A program made the translations under genes and the position numbers. From the NCBI RefSeq assembly GCF_030272615.1, contig NC_081415.1, positions 422,185,757-422,249,756 of the forward strand: 64,000 bases of DNA, written 5' to 3'. Under the pieces are notes generated by a model. It did no database searches and had not been told where the DNA came from. It saw only the letters and a program-made list of their open reading frames with translations. Shown here piece by piece: positions 54,245 to 64,000 of the stretch (its first letter is position 1; the number at the start of each line of letters is the position of its first letter). The stretch comes from Cryptomeria japonica. Taxonomy: Eukaryota; Streptophyta; Pinopsida; Cupressales; Cupressaceae.

Positions 54245-57064
54245 CTACCCAATGTGATATAATTGTTTTAGGAAGAGTTAACCAAAAATCATAAACCCTC
54301 TCATAGACACCATTATTTTTAGTAGCCAAACACTATTAGAACTAAATATCCTTTTATAAGCCTTATTCATCATTGTTATGGATCTTGACAACCACCTCAA
54401 TCAACCATTAGTAACATGCCTACTTAGGCCAATCAACCAACCAAACCTTTTGTGAGCATTTATAGTTCAAACAATACCCATAGCAATCCATAGGCCAATA
54501 ACAACCTGAAGCCATGCTTAAATTATTTTACATTTTCCAAACCTAGGGAGACTGCTTACTACAATGAAGGTAATTAGTACTACACAAATAATAATAGGGG
54601 CAGTCATCATACATACAAATTAATGTAGCCTCTTCACAAATTTGAAGGTGCAACCAATTTTCAATTAGGAATCTTTTGAGGAGGTGTTGAAGATTCCACC
54701 CCCATCTACAAATAAAGACATGGAAAAGTGCACAATATCACATAAGCAAATTCCATCAAAATTGGCGTGGATTGGATAATATGTTAGGAATAATGAGGTG
54801 ATAATGAAGTACATTCATGGATTGAATGGACATAAAAAGTCATGCACTGATGGCTAGGCCAAATAACATAGATGAGGTGTGTTCCTAATCTGCCTACATT
54901 GATATGGAAAAGAAAAAATATGCTTCTTTTGCTCAAAAGCATCAAGGTATAAAACAATGACAAGATGGTGAAAAGTTAAAGGGAAAGATGAATGAAGGGT
55001 AAAAGGAATGCAACTTCCATAATCAACACTAAGGGGAAAGATAAACAACGTTGTAACTATTACAAGAACGAGCAATTGAAGGAACCAGGGTGGAAGCTTA
55101 AACTTCTTCTAGAGTTAGTCCCTTTCAAAAATAAGAAGAAAAGTATTGAATATGTAAGGGGAAATAGATAAATTGAAACTCTAAAATTTCTGATTAGTTG
55201 TCATGTATGACATTGAGGAAAGGTGAATGTGTTAGTGAGTCACAAGATGAGAGTGATATGTTCTTTTTAATACTTGTTATCAAGCAAACTTAATTAACCA
55301 ACAACAAGTATATGATCTTGTCTTAGAGGTAGAAAAGCATCCAAATCCTTATTCCTTGGGGAAGTTAAAATAAGGGGTACAAATATCAATCACAAAACAA
55401 TGCAAAATCATATTTGGGATAATTCCATAATTTATGGATGAGGTGGTAGTTAATGTGATTCCACTTGATGTTTGTTGGGTGTTCTTGAGACCTCATACCT
55501 CTATATGTGGGATGTCATAATTTTATGGAAGAGTGAATAATGGATGGTTTGTATGGTAAATATTTTAGCATCAATTCATTTGTTGGAAAACACAAAATCT
55601 TCAATTTTTCAATTTAAGTTAGTTTTAAAGGTACCATAAACCTTTTACAACTGATGGGACAAATGAAAAACAGTTATAGCCAAGCTGCTACACCAAAACA
55701 TACAGAACTACAACCAAGTTGCCAAGCACAAAATAGTACCCATGGATCCAACCTAAGCAATGCCAAAACATTCCTTATTCAACCTCACACCCTTAATCTT
55801 GGTGTGTGATTAAGATACATATTGGGGAATACCTTTATTCCTCTTTTGAACAATCATCTTGGAAACATAATTTTCTAAGTCCTCCGATCTAGGGAGTAGA
55901 TGCTCCTTCAATGGGCCATCCATGTGCACAACACAATGGAATGCCTAGTTGGAGAAGACAATCAATGAAAAAATATATTTAGAGCTTGATGGGGGTTACC
56001 AAGGAGAGACAAAGGAGCTATAGGAGTGAGAGTCTCCCAAGCCATACAAGTTGCTAGAGAAACTCTCTTAATATATTGGCATGTTTCACGAGAAACAAGA
56101 CGAGATGGTCCAACATCCTAAGAAGATGCATCACAATAAGAGGACCCATCAACCTACGAGTTAAAGGCATTGAAAGTCAAGTGAGAATTGTGAGCATTCG
56201 TTGACCATGTAGTTGCACCCTTGCATTAAGAGGGTACAAAATCAAAAGCTAAGTGGTTGATGAAAAACTATCATCTACAATTGAAGGGGAGGCCACCCTC
56301 ATAGTCCATGGCCTATCCCCCACCATAAAAATAGTATCCCCACAAAGAGGCTTGATGATATCAACATATACCAAAATATGGGCCTATGTAGAGTGATCGA
56401 TGAAGTAGTGGAGTCAACCTTCAAGAATTGATCGATAACATTTCTAATAACCTCATAATAGGAGTATTTTTAGAACTAGAGGGAAAAATTTCATAGCCTA
56501 ACTTAAATAGGTATGGTATTGAGAGGTTTCAAATGGGAGTTGAAAGAGATAGACCAAGGCTTGATGGAAAGGGAGTTCTCTTTCCACATCCATAGCCTTA
56601 TCCCAGTCATCAAATCCCTATTCAGAGTTGGAAGTTGTAATGAAGAAGCCCTAAGCACAAGGATAAAGCTCAATCTTAGTTGCAATGAGATGCTTCCAAG
56701 TTTCTTGAACCCAATTTTGTAAATTGGGAAGAGAAGGCCACAAATTGTTGAATTTGTAAACCAAAATTTAATGAAGATAAAATTCTTTTTTTTTTATCAC
56801 ATCTTATTTGTAGACCATGACAAGGGAGGCTTGATAGTAGGGAAGGGGATAGAGTTTTTCATGTTGAGAAGGTCAGGCTAGAAATCCCAAGTTTTTTATG
56901 GCCAAATAGGCCCATTGGGAATCACAACCCAAGCTCATCGATCCATTCAAAGTTGTTGCACCCCCAATGTCATGTTTTGAAAGCACTTCAACCACTAGCC
57001 TAACACCATTTCCGTCACATTTCTCAACATAAGTATTTAATCAATGCTAATGGCAAGTTTACAT
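54245..57064. other. Non-coding DNA, possibly an unrecognised old element
   Basis: No domain-bearing ORF. Short frames at 54854-55075, 56503-56722 and elsewhere show no motif. The composition around 55740-56720 (minus) resembles decayed coding DNA, but I cannot place it. The last five bases (TACAT) are the left flank of the next element. Confidence 0.4.
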
Positions 57065-58194
57065 TGATGAATACTATGAGGGGGGGGGGGGGGGGTGAAT
57101 TAGTATGCCAAAAATCTTTGCACTTAAACACTTTGCAAGACTGACAGTAAACCGGTAAAACAATTTAGAAGACAAACCGGTTAACAAACATGCAAACCAA
57201 ATAGCTAATAATGCATTCACCCACAGAAGCACAAACACCATAACACAAGAGATTTTGACATGGAAACCCAAATGGGAAAAACCACGGTGAGATGGAACTC
57301 ACAAGTAACTATTTGCAGAATAGAAACTAGACCGGTTAAGGTCTTACAACGTTCTTTACCAGAACAGATCCTGTTAGGAATCTCAATCTTTGTTAGGAGA
57401 TAAGTCTGATTAAAGACTACCTTGCTAGAGGATTTTAGATCCACAGATGTGAACCACCTTATTAGAGGATTTGCAAGAGGCTTTTGGGCCTACCCGGTTA
57501 AGGGCTACAAAGTTGTCGAAGATTTGAGTAATCAACAAGTGAGTGATCTAGCAAATAGCACAAATTGCTTGGTTAGATCCTTGATAGCTCTATCTTAATG
57601 CATTACAGAATTACTTCAGTCTTCTACACATTCATACTCTCTCTAACTCCTCAGCTACCTTGAACCCTAGCAACAACATCAACCTCAACAACAACAGCCT
57701 TAGAACCCTAGACATGATGTCCTTATAAAGGAATCTGATTTCATCTCTGTCCAATAGGATTACAATACAATTTCCTAGGTTCAATGCATCTGGACATATC
57801 TGGTAACATGACACAAAAAGCACCGCCAGAGAGTCGGCACCGTCAAACGATCGGTGGATGGTAACTCATCACAAAATGCCTGTTGGTAACTCATCACAGA
57901 GTATTACCGATTCATACAAAATACCGGTTGCCGGTTTGTCAAAATGAAGACTGGTAAAAATGTGTTATGCCGCTTTAATCCCTCATACCGCTTGGTATCC
58001 ATGAACCGCTTGGGGTCAACATGCCACTTAGACCGGTAAACACATTCTGCAAAACATCAATAGTCTAAAGACTATACAACATACCGGTTGGAACAAATAC
58101 CGGTTGTGCTCTAACTCACACATATAAAGAGGATCTTAATGCAAGTGTGTGTCCATCAATGACAATCACAACATGAACATAAAAAATGCCAACA
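57065..58194 (-). repeat. Element E 3' LTR
   Basis: 1,130 bp. The minus-sense start TGTTGGCATTTTTTATG follows the purine tract. It contains a 16-base G run at 57080-57095 (8 in the other LTR at 63615-63622) and many CCGGT motifs. Confidence 0.87.
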
Positions 58195-58735
58195 ATCTCC
58201 CCCTTTGGCATTGATGGCAACACTTAGGAAAATAAAATTTTGACATCTAAGTGTTTTACAACAAAAACATGCCATTAGCAAAATTGCTCCCCCTAAGCAT
58301 ATACACTATCCCTTTAACAATACGATGTATAACAATTTTGCATATAGAGCATAAACATTGAGATGTCAGAGCATATATCAAAGCATATAGCAAAATTTTA
58401 AATCCAGATACTTCTCCCCTATACTTCTCCAAAATAGATAGAGTCCAAAATAGATAGAGTACTTCTCCCCCTTTGCCAACAATGACAAAGTACCACTGAA
58501 CAACCCTGTTTCCATTTGATATTAAAATAATAAAAGTTTATGACAACAAGGAATAATACTTGTCAAAAACAGATTTATAGTCCTGCAAGAATTGTTTCAT
58601 TGATAGAGACCTGGACTCAAGTAGGGAGGTGGCTACTTCTTTCTCTGTTTGCATCTGGGAGACCTATTCTTCCATGGCATCAACTATGCTCATCTCCTGT
58701 GTAACTGTCAAGGCATCCAGGTTCAGATAACACTT
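58195..58735 (-). other. Element E 3' untranslated region with purine tracts
   Basis: The minus strand carries repeated AGGGGGAG-type tracts (58197-58204, ~58288, ~58415, ~58465). The one abutting the LTR at 58195 is the natural plus-strand primer. No ORF. Confidence 0.6.
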
Positions 58736-61700
58736 CTAAAGAGTTTGTAGACGTGGGAGTAGAACCAGTTGTAGCTCCTGCAAATCTCTAGACCGTGTGC
58801 TGATCTCTTGCTCCATTTTGGTTGACTGGATGTGAAACCGGTGAATGGTTTGCCCATAAGTTGCAAAGGAATCATAAGGTGTCTTGAATGTGCTCATGTA
58901 GGACTGTAAGTCTGTTTGAAGCTTTTGCTTTTGAGCTAGCACATCATCATAGAATAGATGGGGTTGACAGATTTTGCTAAGTAGCAAATTCCCCTCATCT
59001 AGAGCGTCCCTTATATCCTTTTGTTCTTTCTTCAGTTCAATCTGGAGCTCATTCAACTTCTTCACCAGAGCTATATTAAGAGCTTTTTGATGCTCCTTCT
59101 TGACATTAGCCTCTGCTGCCTCTTCAAGGCTCTGCATCTGATCATCTACTACTGTGCATAGGAGCTTAAGTCTAGCTAGTGATGAATCAGTGTTTGGAAG
59201 ATTTGTACCGGGTATCAAACTGGTAAGCGTATCCACAACTGCTTGGATTACATCCTGCTCCTTCCGTCGAATGATTTCAAGGCACTCTTGAGCTACCTTG
59301 ATGCTCTGCATTAGCTCCGTTTCACTTGCAGATTGGAGATCTATAGGACTGGTGAGATCAACTGGTTTAGCTTGACTCCCGGTTGCCTTCGGAGTCTCCA
59401 TCTGGGTGCTCTTCGCCGCTTCTCCTGCCTTGTACTCTTCCGCTTTCTTCTTCTCTGCTTCTGTCCTCTTCTTTGCTTCCTTGTCCTCCTCAGCCTTTTT
59501 CTTTTCTGCTTCCTTTTTCTTCTCCTGTTCCCTATCTTCTTCTTCCTTCTTTTTCCTTTCTGCTTCCTTCTTCTTCTTCTCCTCTTCATCTTTCTTCTTT
59601 TTCTCCTCTTCATCCTTTTTCTTCTTTTCTTCTTCTTCCTTCTTCTTCTTCTCCTCTTCATCTTTTTTCTTCTTTTATTCTTCTTCCTTTTTCTTCTTCT
59701 CCTCTTCATCCTTTTTCTTCTTTTCTTCTTCTTCCTTTTTCCGCTTCTCTTCTTCATCCTTCTTCCTCTTCTCGGTGTCTTCCTTTGCTGCTTCCTATCT
59801 ATCCTCGACTCTCTTCTCCTATTCAGCCTGTTGCTCTTGTCCTGTTGCCTCAGATGGTATCTCCTAGGTAACATCTTCTCCATCCAGGGCATCGACATCA
59901 ATAGGGTCGACCGGTTCAACAACCAGATTTCCTTCATCATCAAATGCTTCGTCTGGTTTGGATATAACCGGTTCTTTCTCAGCTTGCCAGTTGGCTTTAG
60001 CCACTCGATGCATCTTCAGAGCATCTAGAGCACGAGTGTGTGTATCCTTGAGCACTTCCTTACCTTTTCCTTCCAGTAACATGAGTCTTCTTCTTCTCAT
60101 GAAGAAAAGACCTTTGTATTTGTTCATTACATCGAATAGTTTCGAATTTGATACATCAGGAAAATGTTCAGCAAATTTTTTTTCTCTCATTTCCTGTTCC
60201 TTCTCTATGACAATACGCCATTTATTGTCTAAGGACTTATACAAAGAATCCGGTGTTTCAAATCTAATTTTTGAAGGGGACCGGTCATTAACACATAAAT
60301 ATTGAATTATTTCTTTTTCCATCACCTCCTTTTCATCATCATTAAAGTCATCCAAATAATCAATTAAATCATTCAATACTTTTCTCCTTCTTTACCGGTT
60401 TGTAGGAGGAGATATCAATATTTACCGGTGCAGATGATGCCGGTTCATTCTTTGTCTTCTTTCTTGTCTGTCTCGCCTTCTTGGGCTGCTCCTCAGACAC
60501 AATTTCTTCTGAGTCCGGAGAGTTACTTTTTGTCTTCCTTTTCCTCTCGAAGACTTTAGCCGGTGCTGCTTCCAGTTTCTTTTTGGCTGGTGACCGCTTG
60601 GTCACTTTTGGAGTTGCAGTAGTAACCGGTGCTAATGCTGCAGGCACTGCCTTTGCCTTCTTTACTGTAGGTTCTTTTTCTTTCTTCGCAGAGGGTTCCT
60701 CGACTGGTGTAACCCTTTCCAGATAGTTCTGGTCCTCTTTTCCTTAGGATCAAGAGGTGAGGCAATAAGGGTAGATGCATACCCTTCCAGCATATCGTAC
60801 ATCACCTCATAGCCCATTGGCTCCACTTCTTCCATTCTAGGCTCAACAACCTCCATTATGCATTTGTCCACCTGGATGGTGAAACAGATGTCATCTTCAT
60901 ATTTCTTGATGATATCACCTGAGATCCTCATCCTTTGGCTCATTTTCCGTCTGAACTCATCAAAATACTTGTTCAGAACTTCAAGATAACCGGTTCCCAC
61001 TGCTTGCAAACTTTCCTTTATCTGTTTGGTAACCGGTTGGTCTGCAGACCACTGAATGTCTCCCACTCCCGGGAAGTATCCTTGAAAGTAAAAGAACAAC
61101 CCAACCAATAGTTGTCCAAACTTGAACCTCAGTGCATTATCTTGTTTGATTGATTTCAGGTTCAATAGGAGTTGCCTCTGCATACCGGTGCATAGGTCAA
61201 ATGACGCATCCTCCTTTATCATCTGGTAAGCGACATTTACCGCTGCAGTAGATACAAAGTTAATTCTACTGGCTGAGAACATTCGGTAACCAATCACCAT
61301 ACATGCATACTTCACCAGATCATCCTTGATTGAATTGACTGTCATGCCACGTGAGTCACTCACTGAACTGGTGAGCTTGGACATTTCAGTTTTGCTAACC
61401 GTCCTTAAGGCTGGCACATCCCCTATATTGCAGAAACTGGTGACTGCATGAATTGCCTGTGGTGTGATATCATGCGTCCTCTCTAGGTACATCTTGTCAC
61501 CGTGGAATTTGCTCAAAATGATCCTTATGTGTTCTTCTGTAAAATCTTCCAGGAAGTAGACAACATTGTGGAGTTTCTTCTTCTCCAAGATATTATACTC
61601 CGGTTTGATTTTCTTATCCTTGCCAGAAAACAAACCCAACTAGGAGTGGATAGCTAGAGACCCTAGGTCTTCAATCTTACAGTCTATGTAGTAAAAAATT

Positions 61701-61819
61701 CCCTCTTCTACTATCACACCAACTGGAACTTGTGATAGAGCATTATACTTGGACTTTCGTTGAATAAAACTTTTAGATTCAATAGATGCACTAGAACTAG
61801 TATGAGATGTGGAAGCCAT
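58736..61819 (-). pseudogene. Element E ORF2, 1,028 codons, unknown function
   Basis: From ATG at 61819 (MASTSHTSSSASIES) to the stop at 58736 the distance is exactly 1,028 codons. The frame is kept overall despite a compensated shift (about 60740 to 60376) and five in-frame stops (four TAG). Regions: a ~370-residue globular N-terminal part (KYACMVIGYRMFSASRINFV, LRFKFGQLLVGLFFYFQGYF); a basic Lys/Ala/Pro-rich part with nuclear-localisation-like clusters (60369-60647: KRSPAKKKLE, KKARQTRKKTK); a second globular part (59864-60376); a long Glu/Lys repeat (DEEEKKKK units, 59440-59830); and a coiled-coil C-terminus (58736-59401). No catalytic motif seen. The family is unknown to me. Confidence 0.7.
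59440..59830. repeat. Low-complexity GAA/GAG-AAG tract
   Basis: Imperfect repeats of a ~66-bp unit of CTT/CTC triplets on the plus strand. On the minus strand they encode alternating Glu and Lys blocks of ORF2. The long frames on the plus strand and in other minus phases across this tract (Ser/Phe-, Leu- or Arg/Lys-rich) are artefacts of the composition. Confidence 0.9.
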
Positions 61820-62271
61820 GATAGAAACTTTAAGAACTTTGAGAAATAACTTTTAAAACACGTGAATTTAGGGGCTTTCCAATTCTCCTTCACTCCACAC
61901 TCCGTCGGTTGCTGAATCACTGCTTTGTGTTCTCCACTTGGCCATTTGTAGTTTGAGTTTGAATCTCCTTCGCGGTTTGTCAATTTCTCAAGATCTCAGC
62001 TCAAATCGTCTTTTCATTGCTCTGCTCTTTGAAATTTTTTTCTTCATTCGAAAATAGATAGTGAGAAATGATTTGAAAAATGCCTTTAAACATATCTCTC
62101 ACCTATCACCATTAATGCTCCTCTATTAGGGCATAAACCCTAATTTTCCTTTTTACCATTTTCGGTCTTCTGCCAAGTGACAAGTATCATATACCGGTTA
62201 AGGTCTTTTACCGATGTAAACCGGGGGTTCGAAACATTTTGTTGTTTGCTCCCCCTAAGCTTTTCTGAGGC
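61820..62271 (-). other. Element E spacer between ORF1 and ORF2
   Basis: Non-coding. It contains an internal purine tract (minus: GCTTAGGGGGAGC, ~62250) like those before the 3' LTR, and several CCGGT motifs near 62190-62230. It could hold a promoter or splice site for ORF2; I cannot pick one out. Confidence 0.4.
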
Positions 62272-63549
62272 TTAGTTTGCCGGTTTCGATATTTCCACAC
62301 TAGGTGCAGAAAACGGTTCCTCTTGTAACACTACTGGTTTCTTCTTCCAGGTTTTGTTCATATCCGCTTGAACTGTTTGAACATCAATATCTCCTTCCGG
62401 AGTGACTGGTATATCATCAGATATGTTCTTTCTTGATCTATGAAATCTGGCAATGTGACCCGGTTTGTTGCAGTGATAACAAACCAATCCAGGTGCTCTC
62501 CAAGGTCCATTGTTCATGTTTCCATTCTTCCTTCTGCATGTTGTAGCTGTGTGACCATGACCATGACAGATCATACAATTTGCTCTCCATCAGGTTGCCA
62601 CTTGATAGCCACCGCTTCTTGGCTGATGATTGAAGACATTAAATCAGTTATGATTCTGATTCACAAAAGGTTCAGGACCAGCTCCTTGGGTCCTCTGAGG
62701 ATATCTTCCAGTGTCATTCATGACAAACCTGCATTCAAATGCTCTATGCCCATACTTGTTGCATGCATAACAGTTACCATTGAATCTATAGGATCTAGGT
62801 TTATCATTTAGGAAATAAGGAAAATTGTTGTAAGCCTTACTCCTGCATACATTTGCAATATGTCCTTCTTTAAGACAGTTAAAGCAAACAGGTTTAAACT
62901 TTTGCTTACCTTTATCCTTTGATGCTGGTTGTTTCTTTGATGCTCTAGCATTTGTACCAGAGGTCTCACCTTCCTCATGACCGAAATAACCAAGTCCATT
63001 GGTATTCTTGACTGGTTTGGTAGATTCAAGCTTTTGCTCAAGCTTGACAGTACTCTTGTTGAACTTAGCAAGTATTTCCTTTGACTTAGAGAGTTATTTG
63101 GAAATATCAGCATTTGCTTCCATCAGGTTTTCATTCTCAGAGATGGCACTGTTCAGTTCACCTTGCATGTCGTCCTTTTCCACTTTGCTAGCATGGAGTT
63201 GAGCAGTTAGGGCACTGATCTCTTGTTTCACCTTGGAGATCTCATGATCTCTTTCTTTCACTAGATCTTCAGCTTTCCTCTAGTTCTCAAGCTCTTGACA
63301 CATCCGGATAGTCAGTCCTTCCAACTCCTTTCTCAGGTTGGAGTTTGATTCATTCAACTTATTTACTTCTGCAATTAGGGCTTCCATGTCTGCTTCATAT
63401 GCAGAACTATTTTCAGATAGCTCCATCAACTTTTCTACATTTTCTCTCCTTTTTGCTTGAGATGCCTTGTATTTGACCATAAGATCATCACAGGCTTGCT
63501 TAGACTGAGTGAGCCGTTGAGTAAGTTCCATCAAGGTGTATTCCCCCAT
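62272..63549 (-). pseudogene. Element E ORF1, coiled coil plus four zinc knuckles
   Basis: 426 codons from ATG 63549 (MGEYTLMELTQRLTQSKQ), beginning ~36 bases after the primer site, to the stop at 62272. A coiled coil occupies the first ~150 residues (EALIAEVNKLNESNSNLRKE). Four CCHC-type knuckles follow: CFNCLKEGHIANVC (~62880), CYACNKYGHRAFEC (~62770), CMICHGHGHTATTC (~62580) and CYHCNKPGHIARFH (~62485), the last with Cys changed to His. It resembles the nucleocapsid half of a gag protein with no capsid core visible. Three or four in-frame stops inactivate it. Confidence 0.78.
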
Positions 63550-63584
63550 ATCTCTTTCCAAGTGGTTAAACTTATAGAAAGGCT

Positions 63585-63597
63585 GGCTTTGATACCA
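63585..63597 (-). other. Element E primer-binding site, tRNA-iMet type
   Basis: The minus strand reads TGGTATCAAAGCC, two bases from the LTR end at 63600. It has one mismatch to the initiator tRNA-Met complement. Confidence 0.85.
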
Positions 63598-63599
63598 AT

Positions 63600-64000
63600 T
63601 GATGAATACTAAGAGGGGGGGGTGAATTAGTATGCCAAAAATCTTTGCACTTAAACACTTTGCAAGATTGACAGTAAATCGGTAAAACAATTTAGCAGAC
63701 ATACCGGTTAACAAACATGCAAACCAAATAGCTAATAATGCATTCACCCATAGAAGCACAAACACCATAACACAAGAGATTTTGATGTGGAAACCCAAAT
63801 GGGAAAAACCACGGTGAGATGAAACTCACAAGCAACTATCCGCAGAATAGAAACCAGACCGGTTAAGGTCTTACAACGTTCTTTACCAGAACAGATCCTG
63901 TTAGGAATCTCAATCTCTGTTAGGAGATAAGTCCGATTAAAGACTACCTTGCCAGAGGATTTTAGATCCACAGATGTGAACCACCTTGTTAGAGGATTTG
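63600..64000 (-). repeat. Element E 5' LTR, cut by the window edge
   Basis: It matches 57065-57465 closely, including AACCACGGTGAGATG and GTCTTACAACGTTCTTTACC. About 730 bp of the LTR should lie beyond the window. Confidence 0.88.

Larger units (their letters stand above)
57065..64000 (-). mobile_element. Pol-less two-ORF LTR element (element E), runs off the window
   Basis: The left repeat 57065-58194 (TG...CA, 1,130 bp) matches 63600-64000, which is the start of the second LTR cut by the window edge; both begin TGATGAATACT.(A/T)GAG, then a G-run and GTGAATTAGTATGCC. On the minus strand, an iMet-type primer site follows the 5' LTR and a purine tract (AAAGGGGGAGAT) precedes the 3' LTR. Between them are two sense ORFs but no protease, RT, RNase H or integrase motif. 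It is probably a non-autonomous element mobilised by a copia relative, given the LTR and primer-site style. Confidence 0.8.

Noticed and set aside
59333-60028. Long Leu/Phe-rich and Ser-rich open frames on the plus strand and an Arg/Lys-rich frame on the minus strand
   Set aside because: They arise from the CTT/CTC low-complexity tract; the genuine frame is the Glu/Lys-rich one continuous with ORF2 on either side.

Overview
The window looks like nuclear DNA from a large, retrotransposon-dominated plant genome. A gymnosperm is my best guess, from the density of nested LTR elements, the length of the LTRs and the near absence of host genes; I cannot name the species. Nearly every coding block is part of an LTR retrotransposon or its remains. 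The only convincing host gene is a two-exon fragment at 27424-28248.

Left third (1-25.5 kb). An array of short hairpins spaced about 170-190 bp (TTTCGCTC...GAGCGAAA) is interrupted by a small element with an internal region of only 239 bp (838-2320). An LTR-like non-coding stretch follows. Next is a full-length minus-strand Ty1/copia element (4797-11304; 660-bp LTRs, AACAT target duplication, tRNA-iMet primer site), itself interrupted by a solo LTR (6491-7333, TCTAA duplication). Then come a very degenerate plus-strand copia element (12335-17890), an LTR remnant with a three-copy ~180-bp repeat (18.4-20.7 kb), and a decayed minus-strand Ty3/gypsy element with an internal segmental duplication (21.8-25.4 kb).

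Middle (25.5-30.5 kb). Broken ORFs of unknown origin lie at 25.6-26.7 kb. After them are the last exons of a plant gene with a Gly-rich tract, one membrane segment and a tandemly duplicated 63-residue C-terminal unit, and then non-coding DNA with a 121-bp tandem duplication.

Right half. A very large Tat/Athila-like Ty3/gypsy element on the minus strand (30537-54244; 1.14-kb LTRs, near-perfect CTAC(A/C) duplication) carries gag, protease, an additional RNase H placed before RT, RT, RNase H and integrase. Between integrase and the 3' LTR it also holds a divergent two-gene cassette: a ~1,350-codon accessory ORF on the minus strand and an acidic-tailed ORF on the plus strand, separated by ~550 bp with TATA boxes, an ACACGTGGC G-box and a perfect inverted repeat. 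Nested in it is a 9.6-kb gag-only element with giant ~4.39-kb LTRs and only 838 bp of internal DNA (40265-49883, AATTT duplication).

Right edge (57065-64000, running off the window). A minus-strand LTR element has no recognisable pol. It carries a coiled-coil/four-zinc-knuckle gag-like ORF and a 1,028-codon ORF of unknown function with basic, E/K-rich and coiled-coil regions. The best candidates for undescribed biology are the divergent cassette, the gag-only giant-LTR element and this pol-less two-ORF element.
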